Shown: positions 44,661 through 54,383, counted from the stretch's first letter. The stretch: 64,000 bases of DNA from Gammaproteobacteria bacterium (GCA_017577365.1 PKRJ01000012.1:7945-71944), one strand, 5' to 3'. Notes: a model not told the origin generated them from the letters alone. A program made the numbers and translations.

Positions 44661-46166
44661 TCAATGCTGCGTCCCCGCATTGAGCAAGCTCCCTTCGACC
44701 GCGCCGAACTCCCGCAAGAGCACCGCGGCCGCCTCGCTCGAAGGCGGACGGCCGAACAGCACGGGCGAGCGGCCGAGCGCGTAGTCGAGCGGCGTGCGGC
44801 CCGCGCGATCGGTCGCGTTGAGCTCCGCGCCCCGCTCGACGAGGTATCGGATGACCTCGGTGAAGCCGCGCTTCGCGGCCGTGTGGAGCGCCGTCTCCCC
44901 GTCCGGTCCCGGCGCATCGATGTCCGCGCCGTGAGCGAGCAAGAACTCGAGCGCCGCGATCGCATCGGGCTCGGCCGGCCGCTCGCGGTCGACGACCGTG
45001 AGCGGCGGAATCTCGGGTCCCGCCGTCACCGCGACGACGGTATTGAAGCCGTCGGGCTCGACGTGCGCGGGGTTCGCCCCGGCGGCGACGAGGAGCTTCA
45101 GCGCCTCGAGGTCCGCCGAGCGCGCGGCGCGGATGATCGGCGCATCGACGAGCTTGCTCGGCTGCGCGCCGAAGCCGATATCGGTATCGGGCAGCGACTC
45201 GGGCGGCCGGTCCAGGAGATCCGCGCCGCGCTCGAGCAGCATCGCGAGCAGCTCGAGCGGGTCGGTCTCGCCTGTCGGCTGCGGCTGCGGGCCGTCGAGC
45301 GGCACGCGATTGCGCGCATTCAGCACCGCGTACAGCGCTCCGCCGTTCGGATTGGCGCCGGCCTCGATGAGCAACCGCGCGGTGTCGTAATGAAGGTTGT
45401 GGAGCGCGATGACGAGCGGCGTGAAGCCCTCGGGCGTCGGCTTGTCGAGATCCGCGCCGTGCTCGATCAGGACGCGCGCGGTCGCGGTCGATCCGTTCCG
45501 CGCGGCGAACAAGAGCGGCGTCATTCCGCCTTTCGGAAACTCGACGTTGAAGCGCGCGGCCGGAATGCGCGCGGGCAGCGTGCTCAGCGGAGTCGCGGCG
45601 TTCGGGTCCGCGCCCGCCTCGAGGAGTGCCTTCGCGATCTCGGCGCGATCGAAGGCCGCCGCGTACATCAGCGCCGTCTGTCCCTGCCAGCGCTCGACCG
45701 CGTTGACGTTCGCGCCGCGCTCGATCAGGAGCCTCACCGCCTCGACCGAGGTCGTGCGCGCGGCGAGCATCAGCGGCGTCTCGCCGTCCGGCGTCGGATG
45801 ATCGACGCTCGCGCCGGCCGCGAGCAACTTTCGAAGCGACTCGACGTCGGCGGCACGCGCCGCTTCGTGGATCGGTGCGACGCCGTAGCGGTTCGCCGCG
45901 TTCGGATCGGCGCCCGCCGCGAGCAAGACCTCCACGAGCTCGGGCTCGACGAGATGCGCGGCGTAGAGGAGCGGCGTCGAGCCGTCGACGGCCGATTGAT
46001 CGGGGTCGGCGCCGGAGGCGATCATCGCGCGCACCGCGGCCGCATCGCGTGCTTTGACGGCGTCGAGCAACGTCGCGCCGAGCGCGACGCCGGCCGCCGT
46101 GCAGAGCGCGAGGGCGCAAGCCGCCGCCGCGGCCGCTCGAAAGCCGACTCGTCCACTCTCCCCCAT
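44661..46166 (-). CDS. Secreted ankyrin-repeat protein
   Basis: 501 aa, with a signal sequence (about 1-31, AAAAACALALCTAAGVALGA) and roughly ten to eleven ankyrin repeats (repeated pattern DGxTPLxxAA ... LLxAGADPN). The first repeat begins near residue 33 and the last ends near 480. No catalytic domain. It precedes the DUF1592 cytochrome by 28 bp and is the promoter-proximal gene of the operon; a TATACT box about 40 bp upstream is the likely -10. In related operons such ankyrin proteins may act as periplasmic scaffolds for the partner enzymes, which is inference. Confidence 0.9.
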   Translation of the reverse strand: MGESGRVGFRAAAAAACALALCTAAGVALGATLLDAVKARDAAAVRAMIASGADPDQSAVDGSTPLLYAAHLVEPELVEVLLAAGADPNAANRYGVAPIHEAARAADVESLRKLLAAGASVDHPTPDGETPLMLAARTTSVEAVRLLIERGANVNAVERWQGQTALMYAAAFDRAEIAKALLEAGADPNAATPLSTLPARIPAARFNVEFPKGGMTPLLFAARNGSTATARVLIEHGADLDKPTPEGFTPLVIALHNLHYDTARLLIEAGANPNGGALYAVLNARNRVPLDGPQPQPTGETDPLELLAMLLERGADLLDRPPESLPDTDIGFGAQPSKLVDAPIIRAARSADLEALKLLVAAGANPAHVEPDGFNTVVAVTAGPEIPPLTVVDRERPAEPDAIAALEFLLAHGADIDAPGPDGETALHTAAKRGFTEVIRYLVERGAELNATDRAGRTPLDYALGRSPVLFGRPPSSEAAAVLLREFGAVEGSLLNAGTQH

Positions 46167-46291
46167 CGCGACTCCTTGCGCCCTGACCGAAGCGCCGTCG
46201 TCGCGAATGAGTATACCGGGACCCCCGGGATCGTTTTACCGGAGCGGCAATGAACCAGCCGAGAGATCTCGGTCCGCCGGGCCGAGACCGT

Positions 46292-48028
46292 TCACATCTG
46301 CTCGACGGTCGCGATCCCGAGCAGCTCGAGCCCGGTCTTGAGGGTCCGCGCCGTGACGTCGCAAAGCCGGAGCCGACTGCGCCGCGTCTCGTCGTCGGCG
46401 GACAATACCGGGCAGCGCTCGTAGAAACGGTGATACGCGGAAGCGAGCTCGTAGAGATAGTTGCAGAGCCGATGCGGCTCGAGCGACTCCGCGACGCCGC
46501 GCACGACCGCGGGCAATTGCAGGAGCTTCAGCGCCAGGGCGCGTTCCGCCTCCTCGACGATCTTCACCCGGCCGAAGCCTTCATAGGCGATACCGTCCGC
46601 GTCGGCTTTACGGAAGATCGAGCGAATCCGCACGTACGCGTTCTGCAGATACGGCGCGGTATTGCCGTCGAGCGAGAGCATTCGATTCCAATCGAAGACG
46701 TAATCCCTGATCCGCTCGCTCGCGAGGTCCGCGTACTTCAGCGCGCCGACGCCGACGACGTGCGCGACGCGGCGCTTCTCCTCCTCCGGCATCGACGGGT
46801 TCTTCTCGGCGACGATCGCGTACGCGCGTTCCTCGGCCTCGTCGATCACTTCGCCGAGGCGCACGACGTCGCCGCTGCGCGTCTTGAAGGGTTTGCGATC
46901 GGGTCCCAGGATCGTGCCGAACGGCACGTGGTCTAGCCGGATATTCGGCCCGGCCCAGCCCGCCTCGCGCAGCGTCTGAAACAGCATCGCGAAATGCTGC
47001 GACTGGCGCGCGTCGGTGACGTAGATGACGCGCGTCGCGCCGAGCACGTTCAAGCGATAGCGCGCCGCCGCGAGATCGGTCGTTGCATAAAGGTAGCCGG
47101 CATCGCGCTTGCGCACGATCATCGGCAGCGGCTCGCCGTCGCGGCCCTTGAACCCCTGAGGATAGACGACGAGCGCGCCTTCGCTCTCGCGGAGCAGCCC
47201 CGCCTCGTCGAGCCCGCGGATGACGTCGTCGAGATCGTCGTTGTACGCGCTCTCGCCGCGATACTCGAGCAGCGAGCGGTCGATGTCGAGCCGCTCGTAG
47301 ATCGTATCGAAATACCGTTTCGACGCGTCGACGAGCGTCCGCCAGAGCTCGAGCGTCTCGGCGTCGCCGCGTTGCAGCGCGACGACGCGCAGCCGCGCCC
47401 GCTCCGCGAACTCGGGATCACCGTCGAAGCGCCGCTTGGCTTCCTGGTAGAACGCGTTGAGATCGCCGATCTCGCGCGACACGGCGCCGCCGGATTCCAT
47501 CAGATACTCGATCAGCATCCCGAACTGCGTGCCCCAGTCGCCGAGATGGTTCTGACCGATCACGTCGTGCCCGAGGAAGCGCAGCACGCGCGCGATCGCG
47601 TCGCCGATGCACGTCGAGCGCAGATGCCCGACGTGCATCTCCTTCGCGACGTTCGGGCCGGAATAGTCGACGACGATCCGCTCGCGGGGCGCGGGCTCCA
47701 CGCCGAGCCGCTCGTCCTCGTGCATGGCCTCGACGCGCCGCCCGAGCGCGTCGTTCGTGAGCGTCAGATTGATGAACCCGGGACCGGCGATCTCGACACG
47801 CTCGAAGAGATCCGCGGCGTCTAGCGCCGCGACGATGCTCGCCGCGACGTCGCGCGGCTTCGCGCCGAGCGTCTTCGCCAGGCTCATCGCGACGTTCGCC
47901 TGGTAATCGCCGAAGCGCTCGTCGGTCGACAACCGCACGAGCGGATCCGTCGCGCGGTGCTCGTCGCCGAAAGCCTTCGCGAGCGCGTCTCTGAAACGCG
48001 CTTCGATGGTGGACGACAGATCGGTCAT
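46292..48028 (-). CDS. argS: Arginyl-tRNA synthetase
   Basis: Class I aminoacyl-tRNA synthetase that charges tRNA-Arg. 578 aa. It has the N-terminal additional domain, the HIGH motif as HVGH at residues 132-135 in SGPNVAKEMHVGHLRSTCIG, and the C-terminal DALR anticodon domain. As in most bacterial ArgRS, a canonical KMSKS is absent; the region reads GPDRKPFKTRSGD. The gene follows glpK in the same direction with a 63-bp gap. Confidence 0.97.
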   Translation of the reverse strand: MTDLSSTIEARFRDALAKAFGDEHRATDPLVRLSTDERFGDYQANVAMSLAKTLGAKPRDVAASIVAALDAADLFERVEIAGPGFINLTLTNDALGRRVEAMHEDERLGVEPAPRERIVVDYSGPNVAKEMHVGHLRSTCIGDAIARVLRFLGHDVIGQNHLGDWGTQFGMLIEYLMESGGAVSREIGDLNAFYQEAKRRFDGDPEFAERARLRVVALQRGDAETLELWRTLVDASKRYFDTIYERLDIDRSLLEYRGESAYNDDLDDVIRGLDEAGLLRESEGALVVYPQGFKGRDGEPLPMIVRKRDAGYLYATTDLAAARYRLNVLGATRVIYVTDARQSQHFAMLFQTLREAGWAGPNIRLDHVPFGTILGPDRKPFKTRSGDVVRLGEVIDEAEERAYAIVAEKNPSMPEEEKRRVAHVVGVGALKYADLASERIRDYVFDWNRMLSLDGNTAPYLQNAYVRIRSIFRKADADGIAYEGFGRVKIVEEAERALALKLLQLPAVVRGVAESLEPHRLCNYLYELASAYHRFYERCPVLSADDETRRSRLRLCDVTARTLKTGLELLGIATVEQM

Positions 48029-48091
48029 CAGAGAGTCGAACCTCGAATCATGTGCGGGGCCGATCCCGCGAAAAGCCGCTCGCGACGCCGG

Positions 48092-49591
48092 TCAGACCCA
48101 GTCCAGGGCTCGCCCGACCGCCTTGCGCCACTCGGCGAAACGGCGCCGGCGCTCCTCTTCCGAGAGCTTCGGCGTCCAGCGCTTGTCGATGCGCCGATGC
48201 CCGGCGAGCGACGCGAGATCCGGCCAGTACCCGGTCGCGATGCCGGCCGCGTACGCGGCGCCGAGCGCCGTCATCTCGAGCACCTCGGTACGCGAGACCG
48301 GCGCGCCGAGCACGTCGGCCTGGAACTGCATCAGCAGGTCGTTCGCCGTCATTCCGCCGTCGACACGAAGCTCGGCGAGCCCGAAACCGGAATCCTTCGC
48401 CATCGCCTCGGCGACTTCCGCGGTCTGGAAGGCCGCGGCCTCGAGCGCGGCGCGAGCGATATGCCCGGCGTTCGCGTAGCGCGTGAGTCCCACGATCGTG
48501 CCGCGCGCACCGGCGTTCCAGTAGGGCGCATACAGCCCCGAGAACGCGGGCACGAAGTATACGCCGCCGTTGTCGTCGACGCTCGCGGCGAGATCCTCGA
48601 CGTCCGCGCTGCGTTCGATCAGGCCGAGATTGTCGCGCAGCCACTGCACGACCGAGCCCGCGTCGGCGATCGAGCCCTCGAGCGCGTAAGCCGGCGCCTC
48701 GTCGCCGAACCGATACGCGACGGTCGTGATGAGCCCCGCGGTCGACGGCTTCGGGCGGTCGCCGGTGTTCATCAGCAGGAAACAGCCGGTCCCGTACGTA
48801 TTCTTCGCGCTCCCCGGCTCGAAGCACGCGTGGCCGACGAGCGCCGCCTGCTGGTCGCCGAGGATTCCGGCGAGAGGCACGCCGTCGAGCACGGACGGCT
48901 TCACGATCGTCCCCACGACCTCGCTCGACGATACGATTCGCGGCAGCAGCGCGCGCGGAATCCCGAACGCTTCGAGCAGCTCGTCGTCCCAATCGAGCGA
49001 CTCGAGGCTCATGAGCTGCGTGCGGCTCGCGTTCGTCACGTCCGTGACGTGCCGGCCGCCTTCCGGTCCGCCCGTCAGGTTCCACGCGAGCCACGCGTCG
49101 ATCGTCCCCGCGCGAAGCTGCCCGGCCTCGACGCGCTCGCGCGCTCCCGGCACGTGGTCGAGGAGCCAGCGCAGCTTCGGCGCGCTGAAATAGCTCGCGA
49201 GCGGCAGGCCGGTCTTAGCGCGGAAGCGGTCCACGCCGCCGTCCGCGGCGAGCCGCGCGACGTCCTCGTCGACGCGCGTATCCTGCCAGACGATCGCGTT
49301 CGCCAGCGGCTCGCCAGTCGTTGCGTCCCACAGCACGACCGTCTCGCGCTGGTTCGTGATGCCGACGGCGTCGACGTTCTTCGCCTTCGCGCCGGCCCGC
49401 TCGAGCGCGGTCGCGACGACCGCCTGGACGTTCCGCCAGATCTCCATCGGGTCGTGCTCGACCCAACCGGGTCTCGGGCAGATCTGCGCGTGCTCGCGCT
49501 GCGCGACGGCAACGATGCGGCCGGAGCGGTTGAACAGGATGAAACGGGTGCTGGTCGTCCCTTGATCGATGGCACCGACGTACGAAGTCAT
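48092..49591 (-). CDS. glpK: Glycerol kinase
   Basis: ATP-dependent glycerol kinase (FGGY family) making glycerol-3-phosphate in the cytoplasm. 499 aa, full length. Motifs: YVGAIDQGTTSTRFILF at the N-terminus, NQRETVVLWD, and the C-terminal ATP-binding LRVDGGMTANDLLMQFQADV. The start is ATG 49591 (MTSYVGAIDQ); four extra codons upstream are possible but unlike the family. No glpF or glpD is adjacent, so the glycerol pathway is split across the genome. Confidence 0.96.
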   Translation of the reverse strand: MTSYVGAIDQGTTSTRFILFNRSGRIVAVAQREHAQICPRPGWVEHDPMEIWRNVQAVVATALERAGAKAKNVDAVGITNQRETVVLWDATTGEPLANAIVWQDTRVDEDVARLAADGGVDRFRAKTGLPLASYFSAPKLRWLLDHVPGARERVEAGQLRAGTIDAWLAWNLTGGPEGGRHVTDVTNASRTQLMSLESLDWDDELLEAFGIPRALLPRIVSSSEVVGTIVKPSVLDGVPLAGILGDQQAALVGHACFEPGSAKNTYGTGCFLLMNTGDRPKPSTAGLITTVAYRFGDEAPAYALEGSIADAGSVVQWLRDNLGLIERSADVEDLAASVDDNGGVYFVPAFSGLYAPYWNAGARGTIVGLTRYANAGHIARAALEAAAFQTAEVAEAMAKDSGFGLAELRVDGGMTANDLLMQFQADVLGAPVSRTEVLEMTALGAAYAAGIATGYWPDLASLAGHRRIDKRWTPKLSEEERRRRFAEWRKAVGRALDWV

Positions 49592-49780
49592 GAGCCTACG
49601 CAATCGAATGACGAAGCAGTGCAGTATGACCGGACCGGCTTGATTCGTCAGCCGAGCCTACGCTCGCGGTTGGACCGCAAGCGCGCGAAGGGCTCGAAGC
49701 CGTGGAAACGCCGGCGCGGCCGGAAACGCCGCGGTCGGCTCGGCTTCCCGTAGCCGAGCCGACCGCGATCGGCTAGGAGC

Positions 49781-50827
49781 TTATCGGTCTTCCCTCGGGA
49801 GACCGGCTGGGGTCAGGCCGCGCTCGTAGCGCGACGTCTCGATGAAGTTGCGCACCGCCGTATTGCCCTCGTGGCACGCATACTCGAAGAACTTGTACTC
49901 GGGATCGAGATACATCGGATAGTTGACCGTCCACTTGTCGGTCATGACCTCGAGATCCTCGACCGTCATCTCGTAGTCGATCTCGGTGTCGCTGACGCGC
50001 GTGAAGCGCTCGGTGATCTTCAAGCCGGGCGTGGTCGGCGTGTCCCCTCGGCGCCCGCCGGGGATACCGACGATGACCATGCCGACCTTGCCGTTGAAGT
50101 TCGTCGTCTCGACGACGAGCGTCGCGCCGTCCCAATAGCCGCGCGATTCGCCCATCCACTGCTTGATCTCCGGATCGAGCGCCGGACGGCCGTCGATCGG
50201 CACGATGCGGGCTTCGTGGATCATCTCGAGCAAGATGATCACGTAACCCGGCGCCTGCATGATGCGGATGCCGTTGTTGTAGTTGTAGGGCAGCATCGAA
50301 GACGGCAGACCGCGCGTGATGCAGCGGTCCCACGCGTCGAAGTCCTCGGGAGAGTCGAAGACGGTGCGCGTGTCGTCGCTCTTGAACAGCGGGACGAGCT
50401 CCTCGCCGCGCGGCGTGAGCGCGGGCAAGCGCCCGTCCGGCGGATAGGAGATCAGCGACGTGAGCCGCGTGGCCGGCGTGCGCACTGTCGCTTCCGCCCA
50501 ATGGCCCATGCCCATGCGGTTGTTCTGGATCTCTTGGTAGTAGCGCTCGTCGCGGGCCCGCATCCGAGCCTGCGCTTCTTCCCACTCCTCGTCCGTGAGA
50601 TAGCGCCGCTCCCCGTACTGGGGAGGCCGCTGAAGCGGCGTCGAGAAGAGATGCATGATCGGCCACATGCCCTGCAGGTCCGGATCGCCCCACGGCGTGA
50701 CCGGATGCGGCGAGCCGTCCGGATAGGTATAGGCCGTGCCCCGCTCGTCGGCGACCGCGGTACCCCAAGCTCCGCACACCGCGAAAGCCGCGCCCGCAAG
50801 CAGCCACGGCGCGAGAATCCGTTCGTT
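49781..50827 (-). CDS. Exported conserved protein of unknown function
   Basis: 348 aa. ATG 50827 has a GGGGAGGAGG upstream and opens a signal peptide (WLLAGAAFAVCGAWGTAVAD). The mature part starts with PVTPWGDPDLQGMW, a motif recurrent in an unnamed family of exported proteins in acidobacteria and gammaproteobacteria, with DGRLPALTPRGEELVPLF, YWDGATLVVETTNFNGK and a C-terminal YACHEGN (single Cys-His). No catalytic motif recognised; beta-rich. Single gene; the frame is open to 50938 but without a plausible start. Confidence 0.75.
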   Translation of the reverse strand, partial: NERILAPWLLAGAAFAVCGAWGTAVADERGTAYTYPDGSPHPVTPWGDPDLQGMWPIMHLFSTPLQRPPQYGERRYLTDEEWEEAQARMRARDERYYQEIQNNRMGMGHWAEATVRTPATRLTSLISYPPDGRLPALTPRGEELVPLFKSDDTRTVFDSPEDFDAWDRCITRGLPSSMLPYNYNNGIRIMQAPGYVIILLEMIHEARIVPIDGRPALDPEIKQWMGESRGYWDGATLVVETTNFNGKVGMVIVGIPGGRRGDTPTTPGLKITERFTRVSDTEIDYEMTVEDLEVMTDKWTVNYPMYLDPEYKFFEYACHEGNTAVRNFIETSRYERGLTPAGLPREDR

Positions 50828-51140
50828 CATCGCCTCCTCCCCATCTGTGTCCGATCGGCTGCCGAGAGTATAGGGCCCCGAGGCGCGGAGGGTCGAGGCT
50901 AGGTCCTGACCGCCACCTCGGACACGTGCCCGGATCATGACCTTCCCCGACCTGCAAACGCCCCTGGTCCGGACGCTCGGGCGGGGCGAGCCCGGCGAGC
51001 CGCGGCATAGAAATTGCAGACCCGTTGATCATAACGAGTCCGAGATTAGCCCTGGTCTTCGATCTTCGTAGCCGTCGAGCACTACATCAACGACTCGATT
51101 TCGGGATCGACACCGAGAAGACCGGCAAAGGATCGCGCCC
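50828..51140. other. 313-bp divergent intergenic region
   Basis: Separates the exported unknown (minus) from the GT39-like gene (plus). It holds a sigma-54-type motif and an AT-richer stretch near 51025-51050 just downstream of it. I see no gene, repeat or terminator in the remainder. Confidence 0.5.
51003..51018 (+). promoter_or_regulatory. Candidate sigma-54 promoter of the GT39-like gene
   Basis: CGGCATAGAAATTGCA has exact spacing, with the first T of the consensus replaced by C. The predicted transcript start is near 51029, giving a 112-nt leader before GTG 51141. Confidence 0.62.
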
Positions 51141-52637
51141 GTGCACGCAGCCGCCGTTTTCTTCGTTCGCGCGTACGCCGACGCGCTCGATATCCTCGAA
51201 CGCTGGTCGCGGCTGCTCCTGCTGCTCGTCATCGCCCTCCTCGCTCCGACTTGGGTGACACAAATCACCGCCGATCGCTTGACCGGCGACGAGGTCGCGA
51301 ACGCGCGCATGGCCGTCAACCTCGCGCACCACGGCGTCATATCCCACGACAACGGACCGTCTCCCCTGGAGACGATGTATCGGGAGCCTGTCCCCCCGGT
51401 GACGGCCGCCGCCTTCGTGTGGCTCGCCGACGCCAAGCTCGGCGAAGCCCCGACCGACGCCTACTTGAGCGGCGAGCGCGCGCAGTATCTCAAATATCAT
51501 CACGTCTTCTGGAAAGCGCTGGCCGTCGCCGGCACTCACGCGCTGATCGTCGCGCTCGGAGCGCCTCCGGTCGCCGGGCTCGCCGGCGCGCTGCTGGTCG
51601 GCACCCGCCGGGACATCGACTCGCTGACCACCGAGCTCGAAGCCGGCGCGCTGCTCGTCGTCGCGAGCGCCGCGCTCGTCGCGGGATTACGCCGGCGGCG
51701 CGTCGCGCCGCTCGTCTTGGCGGGCGTCCTTTTCGGGCTCACGGCGCTGACGAAGGCCGCGGCTCTTTACGTCTTCGCAGGTCTCCTCGCGGCGCTTGCC
51801 GCGGTCTTGTGGCTGATGCCGACCGACGACGGGCATCGCGAGACGCCGCGACGCATCTTCGTCGCCGTCGCGGCGCTCACGGTCGGCTTCGCGGTCGTCA
51901 CGCTGCCTTGGATGCACCGCAACTATGTGAAGCTCGATAGCTTTCAGATCTCGAGCCGTGCCGGCATCGTGCTCTTCCTGCGAGCGACCAAGAACCAGAT
52001 GAGCTGGGACGAGTTCAAGGGCGCGTTCTACGTGTGGAGCCGGCCGGAGCTCAAACCGTTGCTCGGCGCGCTGACCGGCTACGACGAGGCGGATCTTGCC
52101 GTCGGGGGCAAGCTGCAACGGCTGAACCGCAAGGCGGATGGCGAGTTCGCGCGAATCGACCTCGAGGCGGAGCTCGCCGGCGAGCCCGAGAAGGCGTTGA
52201 CGTTCTATCGACGAGCCAGGGCCGAGCGCGTGCGCCTCGTCGCGGAATACTCGGCGCGGCTCGAGCCGCGTGCCGCGGAGCTCGAAGCGGACCGCGAGCT
52301 CGCACGGCGTGCGCTCGATGCGATCGTCGACGAGCCCTTCCGCCATCTCGCGATGTCCTTACCGCTGACGTGGCGCGGCGCTCACGTCTACCTTCCGGTG
52401 CTGCTGCTCCTGCTCGGCTACGCGTACAAGACGCGCCGCAGAGAACTCTTGCTCGTCGCGCTCTTGTGCGCGGGCTTCATCGCGTTTCATTCGCTCTTCA
52501 GTCACTTCGAGCCCCGCTACAGCGTGCCCCTCAAGGGCACGATCGGAGCGTTGCTGATCGCCGCGTTCGTCGACGCGTGGCGCCTTCTTCGAACGCGTAT
52601 CGAGGTGGGGCGGTTGACGAGTCGCTTGGCGTCGTGA
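51141..52637 (+). CDS. GT39/ArnT-like membrane glycosyltransferase
   Basis: 498-aa polytopic protein resembling PMT/ArnT-type glycosyltransferases that use lipid-linked sugars on the periplasmic side. The N-terminal loop after TM1 has the expected acidic motif (TADRLTGDEVANARMAVNL); about nine to ten hydrophobic helices follow, e.g. residues 20-40, 118-150, 165-185, 190-225 and 405-480. A soluble helical region at about 300-395 is unusual. The GTG start at 51141 has AAAGGA upstream. First gene of a probable set with the HAD-UbiA and WecG-like genes: envelope polysaccharide or lipid-linked glycan assembly. Confidence 0.78.
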   Translation: MHAAAVFFVRAYADALDILERWSRLLLLLVIALLAPTWVTQITADRLTGDEVANARMAVNLAHHGVISHDNGPSPLETMYREPVPPVTAAAFVWLADAKLGEAPTDAYLSGERAQYLKYHHVFWKALAVAGTHALIVALGAPPVAGLAGALLVGTRRDIDSLTTELEAGALLVVASAALVAGLRRRRVAPLVLAGVLFGLTALTKAAALYVFAGLLAALAAVLWLMPTDDGHRETPRRIFVAVAALTVGFAVVTLPWMHRNYVKLDSFQISSRAGIVLFLRATKNQMSWDEFKGAFYVWSRPELKPLLGALTGYDEADLAVGGKLQRLNRKADGEFARIDLEAELAGEPEKALTFYRRARAERVRLVAEYSARLEPRAAELEADRELARRALDAIVDEPFRHLAMSLPLTWRGAHVYLPVLLLLLGYAYKTRRRELLLVALLCAGFIAFHSLFSHFEPRYSVPLKGTIGALLIAAFVDAWRLLRTRIEVGRLTSRLAS

Positions 52638-52676
52638 GATCCCGGAGCCGGGCCGGGAAGTGAGCTCGATCGAACG

Positions 52677-54125
52677 ATGATGTCTTCCCCTGCAAGCGAG
52701 CTCGAGCGTCCGGACGACTCTCCGCCGCTATGCGTCGATCTCGACGGGACGCTGCTGCGCACGGACCTTCTTCTCGAGTCCACGCTCGCGCTCGTTCGCA
52801 GCCGTCCGCTCCGTGCGCTCGCGGTGCTCGGCCGCCTGATTCGAGGCCGCGCCGCATTGAAAGCGGCAATCGCGGACTGCGTCGATCTCGACGCCTCCAC
52901 TCTGCCCTACGACGAATCGGTCCTCCTCTACGTGCGGCAAGAGCGTGCGAAGGGCCGACACACGGTCCTCGTCACGGCATCGACGGCGCGCTTCGCCCAA
53001 GCGGTCGCGGACTATCTCGGCTGCTTCGACGAAGTGATGGCGAGCAACGGTACGACGAATCTCAAAGGCGTCGTCAAAGCCGAAGCGCTCGCGCGACGTT
53101 TCGGCGAACGAGGCTTCACGTATATCGGCGACAGCATGGCCGACGTTCCGGTGTGGCTGAGAGCCGCGACGGGCCTGATCGCCGGCGCAAGCGCGAGGAC
53201 CGAGCGAGCGGCGCGCGCCGTGACGACCGTCGAGAACGTCCTCGGCGAAGCACCGCGACGCCTCGGCGCCGCCTTGAGCGCGATGAGGCCTCACCAGTGG
53301 CTGAAAAACCTCCTCGTCTTCGTGCCGTTGCTCGCCGGGCACCGCTGGACGTCGCCGGTGCTCCTTGCGGCCACGGTGTCGTTCTGCGCGTTCTGCCTCG
53401 TCGCATCCGCCTCGTATCTGCTCAACGATCTGCTCGACTTGCCCGCGGATCGGAGCCATCCTTCGAAACGTCATCGGCCTCTCGCGTCCGGCGCGCTTCC
53501 GCTCGCGACCGCGGCCTGGCTGATGCCGGCCCTCGCCGTCGTCGGGTTCGGCATCGCGCTGCCGATCGGGGGCGCATTCGTCGTCTGTCTCGCCGCATAT
53601 TTCGCCGTCACCGTCGCTTATTCGCTCGACCTGAAGCGGCGGCCGGTCGTCGACGTGATGACGTTGGCGGTGCTCTACACGCTGCGCGTGATCGCCGGAG
53701 GCGTGGCGACCGGCATCGAGCTTTCGTTCTGGCTACTCGCGTTCTCGATGTTTCTCTTCTTGAGCCTCGCGCTCGTCAAGCGCACAACCGAGGTCCAGCT
53801 CGCGAGCGTCACCGGTCACGATCTTTCGCGCCGCGGCTATGCGACGAGCGACGCGGAACCGTTGCGTTCCATGGGCATCGCGAGCGGATATCTCGCCGTG
53901 CTCGTCATTGCCCTCTATATCAATAGCGACGACGTGACGAAGCTCTACGGGCACCCCGAAGCGTTGTGGCTTCTCTGCCCCGGGGCTCTCTATTGGATCA
54001 ACCGCGTCTGGCTCAAGACGAGCCGCGGCGAGATGCACGACGACCCTCTGGTCTTCACGGTCAAGGATCAGCCGAGCCTCATCGTCGGCATGTTCTCGCT
54101 CCTGATCGGCTTTGTCGCCATATAA
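52677..54125 (+). CDS. HAD phosphatase fused to a UbiA-type prenyltransferase
   Basis: 482 aa. Residues about 15-195 are a HAD-superfamily phosphatase: LCVDLDGTLLRTD (nucleophile Asp), VLVTAST, and YIGDSMADVPVW. Residues about 200-482 are a UbiA-family membrane prenyltransferase with the Asp-rich motif NDLLDLPADRSHPSKRHRP and the second motif YSLDLKRRPVVDV, plus about eight helices. The UbiA half resembles decaprenyl-phosphate phosphoribosyltransferase, and a phosphatase acting next would suit DPPR-to-arabinose/ribose-type lipid donors. A donor for the neighbouring GT39-like enzyme is a reasonable inference. It follows that gene by 39 bp. Confidence 0.88.
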   Translation: MMSSPASELERPDDSPPLCVDLDGTLLRTDLLLESTLALVRSRPLRALAVLGRLIRGRAALKAAIADCVDLDASTLPYDESVLLYVRQERAKGRHTVLVTASTARFAQAVADYLGCFDEVMASNGTTNLKGVVKAEALARRFGERGFTYIGDSMADVPVWLRAATGLIAGASARTERAARAVTTVENVLGEAPRRLGAALSAMRPHQWLKNLLVFVPLLAGHRWTSPVLLAATVSFCAFCLVASASYLLNDLLDLPADRSHPSKRHRPLASGALPLATAAWLMPALAVVGFGIALPIGGAFVVCLAAYFAVTVAYSLDLKRRPVVDVMTLAVLYTLRVIAGGVATGIELSFWLLAFSMFLFLSLALVKRTTEVQLASVTGHDLSRRGYATSDAEPLRSMGIASGYLAVLVIALYINSDDVTKLYGHPEALWLLCPGALYWINRVWLKTSRGEMHDDPLVFTVKDQPSLIVGMFSLLIGFVAI

Positions 54126-54263
54126 CGACGCCGCAGCGGCCATCCGTCGGCACGCGCGGCCGCTCGGTCCAACACGCGTACGAGAATGAGCGGCGCGCCA
54201 CGAGAGGAGCCGATCGTTCGGAGAACGTGCCACTTTGTGCCTTTTACCCGATCGGATCAACTG

Positions 54264-54281
54264 GTAAGTCTGACCACTTAC
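54264..54281. promoter_or_regulatory. Inverted repeat in the leader of the WecG-like gene
   Basis: GTAAGT and ACTTAC form perfect 6-bp arms around CTGACC, 103 bp upstream of ATG 54384, in an AT-richer patch. It may be an operator or a promoter-proximal hairpin. Confidence 0.4.
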
Positions 54282-54383
54282 AGCGCTTGCAAACGCCCCT
54301 ATCCTCGTAACCTACGCGTTTCGGCAAGTGCCGAGGACGCGGTTCGCGCTTCGCCCACGAGAACGAAGACCGATCGAGCCCCG

